DNA from: JBAXGW01 sp037139195
GTDB taxonomy: Bacteria; Bacteroidota; Bacteroidia; Bacteroidales; JAHJDW01
DNA: 11,464 bases
Reading direction: 5' to 3'
Assembly (NCBI GenBank): GCA_037139195.1
Contig: JBAXGW010000098.1
Span: 1-11,464 of the forward strand
Translations under genes and position numbers: made by a program
The notes under the pieces: generated by a model
The model's input: only the letters and a program-made list of their open reading frames with translations
Databases searched by the model: none
Told to the model about the DNA's origin: nothing
Part shown: piece by piece, positions 1-6,447 of the stretch
Position numbering within the stretch: position 1 is the stretch's first letter
Layout of the letters: every line of letters starts with the position of its first letter

Positions 1-116
1 CTCATCTTCTCTCTCATCTCTCTCATCTTCCCCATTTCTCACCCTCTCATTTTCTCAAAAACTCACTCTCTCATCTTCCCCTTTCCTCACCCTCTCATTT
101 TCTCAAAAAAAACCTC
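1..116 (-). repeat. Phased octanucleotide array (TGAG-N4) in a 48-bp tandem unit
   Basis: On the minus strand the tetramer TGAG recurs on an exact 8-bp grid. Its + strand complement CTCA starts at 22, 38, 46, 54, 62, 70, 86, 94 and 102, and the two skipped grid points (30 and 78) are both CCCC. These octamers form a larger tandem unit: 21-68 and 69-116 are 48 bp each and match at 38 of their first 40 bases. Two further CTCA at 1 and 13 are out of phase, so the array decays or is rearranged towards the window edge. The spacer tetramers are almost all purine on the minus strand. The stop codon of the adjacent GT2 gene (95-97) is one of the TGAG units. I see no palindrome and no conventional terminator here. 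I cannot name this repeat family; it may continue left of the window. Confidence 0.9.
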
Positions 117-1120
117 TTCCCCAAAAAAACCACCACCGTCTCCAAATTCATTCGATAAACCTTTCCCCAAAAACTATTTCTTTTAGGAACAATATGTTTT
201 GCCTTTTCGTTTAGATATCCTAGGACATAAATATGTTGTTGAATAATATTTTTAACAATTTCATTCTCAAATTCGCCTTGTATATCATTTTTTTTTATTT
301 TCAATATAATTTGATGATACGATTCATTCATTTTATCAAGTTCATTTACCAAATAAAACAAAGCATCTTTATGCGAAGAAAAATGATCAACACGATGGTC
401 TTTTTGTTCCATCCAGTATTTGGTAACACCCAATTGATAATATCTCTCATAGAAATAGGGTAAAGTCATTTTAAAGGGGGGAACAAAATGATGAACACAT
501 AAATTACAAGAATAATAAACTTTGCCATTTTGTTTAATCGCATTATCAATGATTGCCGATTCTTCTCCATAATAGAGTTTATCTCCCTTCATCCCAAATT
601 CAGGGTCGAATCCTCCGAGTGATATTAAATAGGATGTCTTAAATACCATGTTGCATCCACCAATAATACCATCTCCATTATCATCTGTTAACCAGCCGCT
701 TTTTTCAATATTGATGATTTCATAATCATAATTATACCACTTTGGCTTTTCAGATTTATATAAAGGGAAATAAGGTCCCCCATAAATATCGGGTGCATAC
801 TGTTGAATAATGGCAAGTGCTTCATCAACCCAAGTATCACCCAATTCTGCATCATCATCAATATATGCAATATATATGCCTCTTGACTCATGCATGGCTC
901 GATTGCGAGCATACGACAAGCCTAAACTTTCTTCCTTAAAATATAAAACATTCGCGTCGTTTACATATCTACTCGATAATATTTCGGTATCATCAGTTGA
1001 ATTATTGTCAATAATTAACAATTCTACATCCTTATTATCTAATTGATTAACTACACTACGAATTGCATATTCTAATAAATCGACGCGGTTATAGGTACAA
1101 ATGGCAATGCTTAACTTCAT
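95..1120 (-). CDS. GT2 family glycosyltransferase
   Basis: A 341-residue GT-A fold family 2 glycosyltransferase, transferring a sugar from a nucleotide-activated donor at the cytoplasmic face. The N-terminus has the standard CTYNR strand-loop (about residues 8-12), DNNSTD (38-43), and the metal-binding aspartate cluster in YIDDDAELGDTW (about 86-97). GGCNMVF (154-160) and the acidic GEES (185-188), the likely catalytic-base region, follow. The C-terminal 100 residues are a poorly conserved helical tail. ATG at 1120 is chosen: it follows the upstream GT2 stop (TGA 1123-1125) by 2 bp, whereas the next upstream start would be a TTG inside that stop region. It is the last gene of the run. Its 3' end is odd: the last codons run straight into the TGAG octamer array and the stop belongs to the array, so the C-terminus may have been remodelled. 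Donor and acceptor cannot be told from sequence. Confidence 0.93.
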   Translation of the reverse strand: MKLSIAICTYNRVDLLEYAIRSVVNQLDNKDVELLIIDNNSTDDTEILSSRYVNDANVLYFKEESLGLSYARNRAMHESRGIYIAYIDDDAELGDTWVDEALAIIQQYAPDIYGGPYFPLYKSEKPKWYNYDYEIINIEKSGWLTDDNGDGIIGGCNMVFKTSYLISLGGFDPEFGMKGDKLYYGEESAIIDNAIKQNGKVYYSCNLCVHHFVPPFKMTLPYFYERYYQLGVTKYWMEQKDHRVDHFSSHKDALFYLVNELDKMNESYHQIILKIKKNDIQGEFENEIVKNIIQQHIYVLGYLNEKAKHIVPKRNSFWGKVYRMNLETVVVFLGKRFFLRK

Positions 1121-1122
1121 AA

Positions 1123-2076
1123 TCAATATCTCAATTTATAATATTTTATAGTACACCAAACCAAAAAAGCACCTATCGGATGCTGAATAAATTTTAAAAA
1201 ACGATGCTTCATCCAAAGTCGTTGCATTATACTCAGATCTTTATTGAAATTCAATAATGCATTAAAAATCTCTAAATCCTTTTCATTTGCATCCCTTTTT
1301 GACCTCGTTTGCCAGATGGTGAGTTCTTGATACCGGCGAGACTCTTCCTGGCTAATATCGTTGCCTGTTTCGTTGAAGAAGAACTGCCGGAACTTTTCAT
1401 ACCGTTTGTTCAATTGAAGTTCATTTTTTGATGTAGAAACCTGATTCTCATGAACTCGATATTTCAGAAGTATGTCGCTCAAATTTACACACTTGTACCC
1501 ATTGGAATACAAGCGTTGCCAAAAATCATAATCCTCCACATGCAACCACTCCTTAACAAATCCACCAATTTGGGTCAGAACATCGCACCGAATCATAATC
1601 GTGGGATGAACAGCAATGCCGCCTCCAATAAGTATGGTATAATAATAATCTAATAAATCGGTAGGACTTGAAAAAATCCCAACTGTTTCACCTTGAATAT
1701 TAATTTTTTCTGCTTGACATCCTATTAAAGCTATTTCTGGATGCTCATTTAGATATTGATACTGTTTTTCAAATCTATTATGCATTGAAATATCATCAGC
1801 ATCCATTCTGGCAATAAAATTGCCAGTTGCTTGGATCAATCCTTTATTTAAAGAATCGATGATTCCCATATTCCTTTCATTTAAAAATAATCGGATGCGA
1901 GAATCGGTATAAGAATTAACAATACTAATCGTCTCATCAGTAGAGCCATCATCAATGATTATAAACTCAAAATCTGCAAATGTTTGAGAGAGAATGCTAT
2001 CGATGGCTTCTCTCAAAAACTTCGCCCCATTATAAACGGGCATCACAACACTTATTTCAGGTGAATTTCTGCCCAT
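1123..2076 (-). CDS. GT2 family glycosyltransferase
   Basis: A 317-residue family 2 (GT-A) glycosyltransferase, of the type often annotated as putative beta-glycosyltransferase in O-antigen and exopolysaccharide clusters. Visible motifs are VMPVYNG (about residues 11-17), IIDDGSTDET (about 40-49), the donor/metal site RMDADD (90-95), HPTIMIR (157-163), the acidic VEDYDFW (180-186) and YRVHENQVS (206-214). The order and spacing are normal for the family, and length is typical. The C-terminal part is helical with a hydrophobic patch near residues 299-310, perhaps membrane-associating. ATG at 2076 is preferred over an in-frame TTG at 2088: a GGGGAG sits 4 bp upstream of it. The gene overlaps the end of the upstream GT-methyltransferase fusion by 25 bp and lies 2 bp before the next GT2 gene, so the three are very likely translationally coupled. 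Sugar specificity is unknown. Confidence 0.93.
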   Translation of the reverse strand: MGRNSPEISVVMPVYNGAKFLREAIDSILSQTFADFEFIIIDDGSTDETISIVNSYTDSRIRLFLNERNMGIIDSLNKGLIQATGNFIARMDADDISMHNRFEKQYQYLNEHPEIALIGCQAEKINIQGETVGIFSSPTDLLDYYYTILIGGGIAVHPTIMIRCDVLTQIGGFVKEWLHVEDYDFWQRLYSNGYKCVNLSDILLKYRVHENQVSTSKNELQLNKRYEKFRQFFFNETGNDISQEESRRYQELTIWQTRSKRDANEKDLEIFNALLNFNKDLSIMQRLWMKHRFLKFIQHPIGAFLVWCTIKYYKLRY

Positions 2077-3830
2077 ATCTCTCCCCAATTAATTTGTTGA
2101 TATATAATAGTTAACCCAGCATTCTCAACCTCATTTTTAAATTCAGTAAGCGTATATTCAATATAATGCGTTGGATCGCAAAAGTAGTCTGCTCCTAGTT
2201 CTTTTTTCATAGGAACTACCCAACTTCTTTCATACATGGGCACACGAATCAAAGTACGTTTAGGTTGATAGTGATTCGATAATAATTTAAGGAATGTTAT
2301 TCGATCTTCAATATGTTCAAGAACATTCGAAAGCACAATGCAATCAATTTTCTCATCGGGCATGTATTTCAGGGCATCGGCATGAATATAGGTAATATTA
2401 TTATGAACATGCATTTTGTTCGCCTCGTCTATATTGTGCTTTTCAATATCAATACCTATCACATGACAATTTTCAATACTATTTGCTATATCAAATGCAA
2501 CGGAACCATAACCACAACCCACATCTAATACATTTTCATCTGGATTTATTCGATCAATAAAAAAATCATGATACCTCATCTGAAAATGTTTGGGATGCAC
2601 CCCTTGCCCATAACGAACCGACTCTCTACCTTCTTTCTCTTCAACCCACTTATCTAATTTAAAAAAAAAATGTAACGATTCGAATGACGACCTCTGCTCC
2701 GAACGTTGATTGATTAAATTTTTCAACTTTAACAACAAGCGTTCATCATCTAAATTTCTCCATTTCTGCTCAATCAAAGATTCAAAGAAAGGTTGTGTCA
2801 AAAAATCCTTTATTCTTATTTTTAGTTTCGCCATAAAACTATTATTGACTCTAATGTGATTTAACTTCACTTTATTAATAACATCAACATAAGCCGAACC
2901 ACATTTATCAAACGAATAAAAATCCGCATATTTTAATGAAATATTTCTATAAAAATCATAATTTTCAACACAACGTACAAACTTCTCTTTTAAAAGTAAA
3001 TAATCAAACTGAGAAAAATATTGAAACACTCCTCCTTTCACTTTTGCCAATAAATCAATATTAAAGAACGATAATTCAGATAGAGAACCACTATCAAAAC
3101 CGACTATTGGCAAACCGCAACTAATTGCTTCTACAACAGAATTAGGGCAAGCAGGATTAAGATATGAAAAAATGAAAATATCAGATTTTCTTAATTCATC
3201 GGCTATTTCAATATTATTCATCGATTCATAATGAATAATATATTTTTTCTCTTCAATTAAATATTTCAAATTATCAGCCACAGGACCTATCAATACATAT
3301 TCAAAATCAAACAACCCGTCCAATTCATCTAGAGCCTTTATTATAGGCTCCAACATGTCAATTTTACGAAAACTGCCTGTTGAAATAAAACGAGTTTTCA
3401 CCGATTTGGATTTATTAGAAGGAAAATAAATATTCTTATCAGCACCATTAACGATAATAGAATATTTCGCTTTGGGCAATTCTCCAAACAATGAGAAACA
3501 CTGTTTTCTACTGTATTCGCTTTGAAAAACAATATGATCGGCATAATTGAGATAAATATCCTTTGCAACCCAATTATGATTCTGATATGAATCGAGAAAC
3601 TCCAATGGATGATAAACACCATCCATGCGTTGAATAATGGGAACCCCTTTTTCATGTATTTGCTTAACTAAAGCTAAATCAGCGTTAAAAACGACAAACA
3701 AAGCATCTACACTATTATTTAGCTCAAATTGATAGTCAACTTTATTTGCATCAAAATAAGTCGTTAGATTTCTAATAAAACTACTGGGACCACCTAGACT
3801 TGTGGGTTTATTGGCTATTAATATTGGCAT
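2052..3830 (-). CDS. Bifunctional GT4 glycosyltransferase - SAM methyltransferase fusion
   Basis: A 592-residue two-domain protein. Residues 1 to about 320 form a family 4 (GT-B) glycosyltransferase: glycine loop SLGGPSS (11-17), RMDG (68-71), VFQSEYSRKQ (101-110), VNGAD (127-131) and the donor-site segment ACPNSVVEAISCGLPIVGFD (227-246). The first glutamate of the usual E-x7-E is replaced by Pro226; only Glu234 remains. A linker of about 100 residues (320-420) follows. Then comes a class I methyltransferase: motif I VLDVGCGYG (434-442), acidic ribose contact in GIDIE (459-463), HADAL (483-487) and SNVLEHIED (501-509). It probably adds a sugar and methylates the same glycan, with S-adenosylmethionine as donor. 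ATG 3830 lies 2 bp after the upstream GT4 stop; the 3' end overlaps the next GT2 gene by 25 bp. The T10 tract in the linker is listed separately. The GT half resembles the GT4 at 5397-6446. Confidence 0.92.
   Translation of the reverse strand: MPILIANKPTSLGGPSSFIRNLTTYFDANKVDYQFELNNSVDALFVVFNADLALVKQIHEKGVPIIQRMDGVYHPLEFLDSYQNHNWVAKDIYLNYADHIVFQSEYSRKQCFSLFGELPKAKYSIIVNGADKNIYFPSNKSKSVKTRFISTGSFRKIDMLEPIIKALDELDGLFDFEYVLIGPVADNLKYLIEEKKYIIHYESMNNIEIADELRKSDIFIFSYLNPACPNSVVEAISCGLPIVGFDSGSLSELSFFNIDLLAKVKGGVFQYFSQFDYLLLKEKFVRCVENYDFYRNISLKYADFYSFDKCGSAYVDVINKVKLNHIRVNNSFMAKLKIRIKDFLTQPFFESLIEQKWRNLDDERLLLKLKNLINQRSEQRSSFESLHFFFKLDKWVEEKEGRESVRYGQGVHPKHFQMRYHDFFIDRINPDENVLDVGCGYGSVAFDIANSIENCHVIGIDIEKHNIDEANKMHVHNNITYIHADALKYMPDEKIDCIVLSNVLEHIEDRITFLKLLSNHYQPKRTLIRVPMYERSWVVPMKKELGADYFCDPTHYIEYTLTEFKNEVENAGLTIIYQQINWGEIWAEIHLK
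2081..2086 (-). promoter_or_regulatory. Shine-Dalgarno-like GGGGAG deciding the GT2 start
   Basis: GGGGAG lies 4 bp upstream of ATG 2076 on the minus strand, inside the coding sequence of the upstream fusion gene. It is one of the few SD-like sequences at any start in this window; the starts at 3830, 6446, 8449 and 10837 show none. It supports the ATG at 2076 over the in-frame TTG at 2088, which would overlap this element. Confidence 0.5.
2661..2670 (-). repeat. T10 homopolymer in the GT-methyltransferase linker
   Basis: Ten consecutive T on the coding strand encode the end of His387 and Phe388-390 of the fusion protein, between its two domains. It is the longest uninterrupted mononucleotide run I see inside a gene here. 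Loss of one T gives a TAG two codons after the tract, and gain of one T gives TAA immediately at its end. Either slip would leave a GT-only protein of about 390 residues without the methyltransferase. This makes it a candidate contingency (phase-variation) site, but A+T-rich DNA also yields such runs by chance. Confidence 0.6.
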
Positions 3831-3832
3831 AT

Positions 3833-4792
3833 TTAGTTTTTAATATCATTAATCAAATTGATAAGTTCATCTCTAAATGATTCATATTTATATTGTAATG
3901 AAGACAAAAAGGCATTTTTCGATAATTTATCATATAAAACTTTGTCATTGAATAACCTTTCTATGGCAACTTTATATTCATCAATATTACCAGGGTTAAC
4001 AAGCAATCCATTATATCCGTCAATAATAAAATCATCACAACTTGAATCTTTGCATGTGATTACTGGTTTACCCAAAGTTAATCCCTGAGCTATTGTGGTA
4101 TGTCCTCTGGAAGAATACCCTTTATATAATGGTACTACAACAATTTTAGATTTGGCAATTATCGATAGAAATTTACTTAATGGCATTGTAGTTGAGACCT
4201 TAATATTATCATTCTTTATGGATTCAATTTCTTTGGCATTATTCGGAAACGTAACAATATGCAATTCCCTTTTTAATGACTTTACTGCTTCAATTAGACT
4301 GAAAAAATCTCTATCTTGTCCTCCGCCTGAAAAAATAAAATTCTCTTCCTCAATTTTATAAGAGTCAATTTCAAAACCATCAACAGGTAGTGGCATAAAA
4401 ACATATTTATTAGGATCTTTGGTCTTATGAATTTCTAATTCGGCCTTTGAATAAATTATTATTCTATCTATATATTTAGCATTATTATCACTAAAATAAA
4501 TTTGATTTGTTACAATAAATTTAACATTTTTTAAAAACCCATACGTTTTTATCTTAATATAAAGAGGGACTAAACTATGAGCGCTACCAAAAATTATTAC
4601 ATTAGGTTGCTTACAAATAATGTAAATCAGGGATAATATGAAAGACACATAGGTATTTATTTTATTTTGGCTATACCCATATATTCTTAACGAAAGAAAA
4701 ATATTTGGAAAAACTTTTGCAATTTCTGATTTCCAAAAACTTTTTTTTACGATTATCACTACTATTTTTTGTAATGCATCTTCAATTTTCAT
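3833..4792 (-). CDS. GT4-like (group 1) glycosyltransferase
   Basis: A 319-residue GT-B type glycosyltransferase, most like family 4. The N-terminal acceptor domain is weakly conserved and hydrophobic (about residues 45-70), and may touch the inner membrane. The C-terminal donor domain is clear: FIFSGGGQDRDFFSLIEAV (about 152-170) begins it, KIVVVPLYKG (216-225) leads into SSRGHTTIAQGLTLGKPVI (227-245), and DGYNGLLVNPGN (258-269) closes it. The classical E-x7-E is not present; the position is taken by the SSRGHTTIAQG segment. The same arrangement (G-x-x-x-RD, then TTxxxGxxLGK) is seen in the GT4 at 8499-9596, so the two look like members of one subfamily. ATG 4792 directly abuts the stop of the FkbM gene (TAAATG), and the stop is 2 bp before the fusion gene, so coupling to both is likely. 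Donor sugar is unknown. Confidence 0.85.
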   Translation of the reverse strand: MKIEDALQKIVVIIVKKSFWKSEIAKVFPNIFLSLRIYGYSQNKINTYVSFILSLIYIICKQPNVIIFGSAHSLVPLYIKIKTYGFLKNVKFIVTNQIYFSDNNAKYIDRIIIYSKAELEIHKTKDPNKYVFMPLPVDGFEIDSYKIEEENFIFSGGGQDRDFFSLIEAVKSLKRELHIVTFPNNAKEIESIKNDNIKVSTTMPLSKFLSIIAKSKIVVVPLYKGYSSRGHTTIAQGLTLGKPVITCKDSSCDDFIIDGYNGLLVNPGNIDEYKVAIERLFNDKVLYDKLSKNAFLSSLQYKYESFRDELINLINDIKN

Positions 4793-5394
4793 TTATATCC
4801 AATTCAAATTTATCTTTTTAATCTTTTTATCACTAATCTTTTTGACAATTTGATTATGCTTATTAATAAGTTCTGGAATTTTCTTTTCATGAGTTTCAAC
4901 AAAAATATAATCTATTTTTTCTTCAATTAATTTTTCTAAAATCTCATACTCAACTCCTTCAATATCAATTTTTAGAACTCGTATTCTCTTTCTCAGGCTT
5001 TTAACAAACTCAATTAAATCAATAACTTCAATCTCAACATATTTATCTGACAACACATTCCCTTTATATTCTAATAGAGAAGAACCCTCAGACCATTCAA
5101 TCTCATCCTTATCACTCCATTCGTGCATATAAAGCTTCAACATTTCATTACGATCCAATACACCTTTGTTAAAAGCAGTAACATTGCTGAAACCTGCAGT
5201 ATTTTGTAACAAAACCTTAAATGCAAATGGATTTGGCTCAAAAGCATAAACTTTAGAGCCAACAGATGCCAGTTTTTTTTGTAATTTCACCAACATTTGC
5301 ACCACAATCAATACAAATATCATGGGGATATTCTTACAAAGAATTCAGATGAAAGCATAACTTTCTTTCGAAAGAAAAAGGATAAAAAATTCAT
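4793..5394 (-). pseudogene. FkbM-family SAM-dependent methyltransferase, twice frameshifted
   Basis: FkbM-type enzymes O-methylate sugars or other small groups. The body of the family is clear in one frame from about 5279 to the stop at 4793: KVYAFEPNPFAF, the region ending in GSSLLEYKGNV, LKIDIEGVEYEIL, FVETHEKKIPEL and the terminal INLNWI. The SAM-binding motif I, DICIDCGANVGEITKK, is encoded at about 5274-5321 in a different frame, and the natural start, ATG 5394 (MNFLSFFFRKK), is in the third. Removing one C from the C4 at 5324-5327 and one A from the A8 at 5273-5280 rejoins all three into a 199-residue protein of normal shape. An internal ATG at 5323 opens the body frame but encodes no motif I, so its product should not bind SAM. 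ATG 5394 is 2 bp after the upstream GT4 stop, and the 3' end abuts the next GT4. This is either a young pseudogene, a slippage-controlled gene or sequencing error; the sequence cannot tell which. Confidence 0.82.
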
Positions 5395-5396
5395 TG

Positions 5397-6446
5397 TTAT
5401 TTAAATAAATTTATAAAACTTAAGATACTCTTTTTTTGAATTTGAATTTGAAAATTATTTATAGATAGATTTTCATTGAAATCACGAATATTTTGATTAT
5501 CCACTTTTTTAATTAAATTATACCCCGATTTTGTTTTAAAATAAACATCTAGCATAAAATCATAGTACATTTGGGCTACTTGACTGATACTTGGCAAATA
5601 GATACTATCTACATATTTTTCATAATTTGAAACCACCAATTCCAACATATAAAAAATCTCGGAATTTTCTTTAAACAATTCACCACCTTTGCCAACAATA
5701 TCCGGATTCCCCCCATTATTATATGCAATGGCGGGCAAACCACAATGCAACGCTTCGGTCAAGGCATTGGAACAAGGCTCAAACTTGGATGCATAGATGA
5801 TAATATGATGCTTGTTTAACTCTTCCGCCAGCTCAGCACTGGTCATTGCCGGCTTCTGTTTGATGTTTTTAAATTCAATGGGGCTATTCCCCACAAAGCT
5901 CATTTCATATTTCGAAAAATCTAAATTTGTATCCAACCATTCATAGACATCGAATCCCTTACGTATATTTGGAGACCAACTTACAGCAATAAGTCTGACT
6001 TTTTCATTGGGAAGAATGTGCCTTTTTGTTTTTTTGAATATTTGCCTATCAGGCGCATTTAAAATAACCGTATAATTCGGGTTTACTGCCAAGCCCATCT
6101 TTTCCGATTCATCTTTAATCCATCGGCTTTGAAAAATAGTTCCATCTGCAAATATTTCATTGGCTTTGAAAACAACATTATCAACTTCTTTATCAAAACC
6201 TCTCACTAATGATATAGGACCATCTAGTCGATGAAAAACCAATTTCTTTTTCCATTTAAAGTTTTTTATTATTTCAAAATATTCCAAATGATCAAATGGA
6301 AAGCTATTGAACAATAACACATCCGCCTTTTCAATGTCATCTTCATATACCCCCATATTCTTAAATTCTTTTTTCAAAGCTTTAAGAAATTGGTTTCCTC
6401 CACCAAAAGGCTTTTCTGTAATCTCAAATAATATATTGATCTTCAT
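5397..6446 (-). CDS. GT4 family glycosyltransferase
   Basis: A 349-residue GT-B glycosyltransferase of family 4, retaining, acting in the cytoplasm. Motifs in order: glycine-rich loop FGGGNQ (14-19) in the acceptor domain, HRLDGP (72-77), FADGTIFQSRW (99-109), ILNAPD (128-133), the donor-domain start SWSPNIRKGFD (156-166), and a complete E-x7-E, Glu223 to Glu231, in KFEPCSNALTEALHCGLP (221-238), followed by NNGGNPDIV (243-251). The last 50 residues are Asn/Lys/Ile-rich and probably variable. The RxDG, FQS and VNGAD/LNAPD blocks match those in the GT half of the fusion at 2052-3830, so the two are likely paralogues. ATG 6446 is 1 bp after the preceding GT4 stop; the stop is 2 bp before the ATG of the broken FkbM gene. 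Linked sugar unknown. Confidence 0.92.
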   Translation of the reverse strand: MKINILFEITEKPFGGGNQFLKALKKEFKNMGVYEDDIEKADVLLFNSFPFDHLEYFEIIKNFKWKKKLVFHRLDGPISLVRGFDKEVDNVVFKANEIFADGTIFQSRWIKDESEKMGLAVNPNYTVILNAPDRQIFKKTKRHILPNEKVRLIAVSWSPNIRKGFDVYEWLDTNLDFSKYEMSFVGNSPIEFKNIKQKPAMTSAELAEELNKHHIIIYASKFEPCSNALTEALHCGLPAIAYNNGGNPDIVGKGGELFKENSEIFYMLELVVSNYEKYVDSIYLPSISQVAQMYYDFMLDVYFKTKSGYNLIKKVDNQNIRDFNENLSINNFQIQIQKKSILSFINLFK

Positions 6447-6447
6447 A

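Noticed and set aside
1..116. CRISPR array
   Set aside because: The repeat period is 8 bp within 48 bp with no unique spacers, no palindromic direct repeat and no cas genes.
1120..1126. TTG at 1126 as start of the last GT2 gene
   Set aside because: It overlaps the upstream stop and adds only two residues before a good ATG that begins the conserved family strand.
3398..3655. 85-codon minus-strand frame inside the fusion gene, and another at 688-912 inside a GT2 gene
   Set aside because: Out-of-frame readings of strongly supported GT4 and GT2 coding sequence.
4095..4361. 88-codon open frame on the + strand, and similar + strand frames at 233-463, 810-1046, 1450-1653, 2313-2528, 3858-4088 and 6982-7188
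   Set aside because: Each lies fully antisense to a well-supported gene, has no domain-like pattern and no promoter or ribosome site; they are shadows of the coding frames opposite.
4741..4748. A8 coding run in the GT4 at 3833, with like runs at 6837-6844 and an A9 at 288-296, considered as phase-variation tracts
   Set aside because: All keep their genes in frame and simply encode Lys-Lys stretches; runs of 8-9 are frequent in this A+T-rich DNA and lack the positional logic of the T10 tract.
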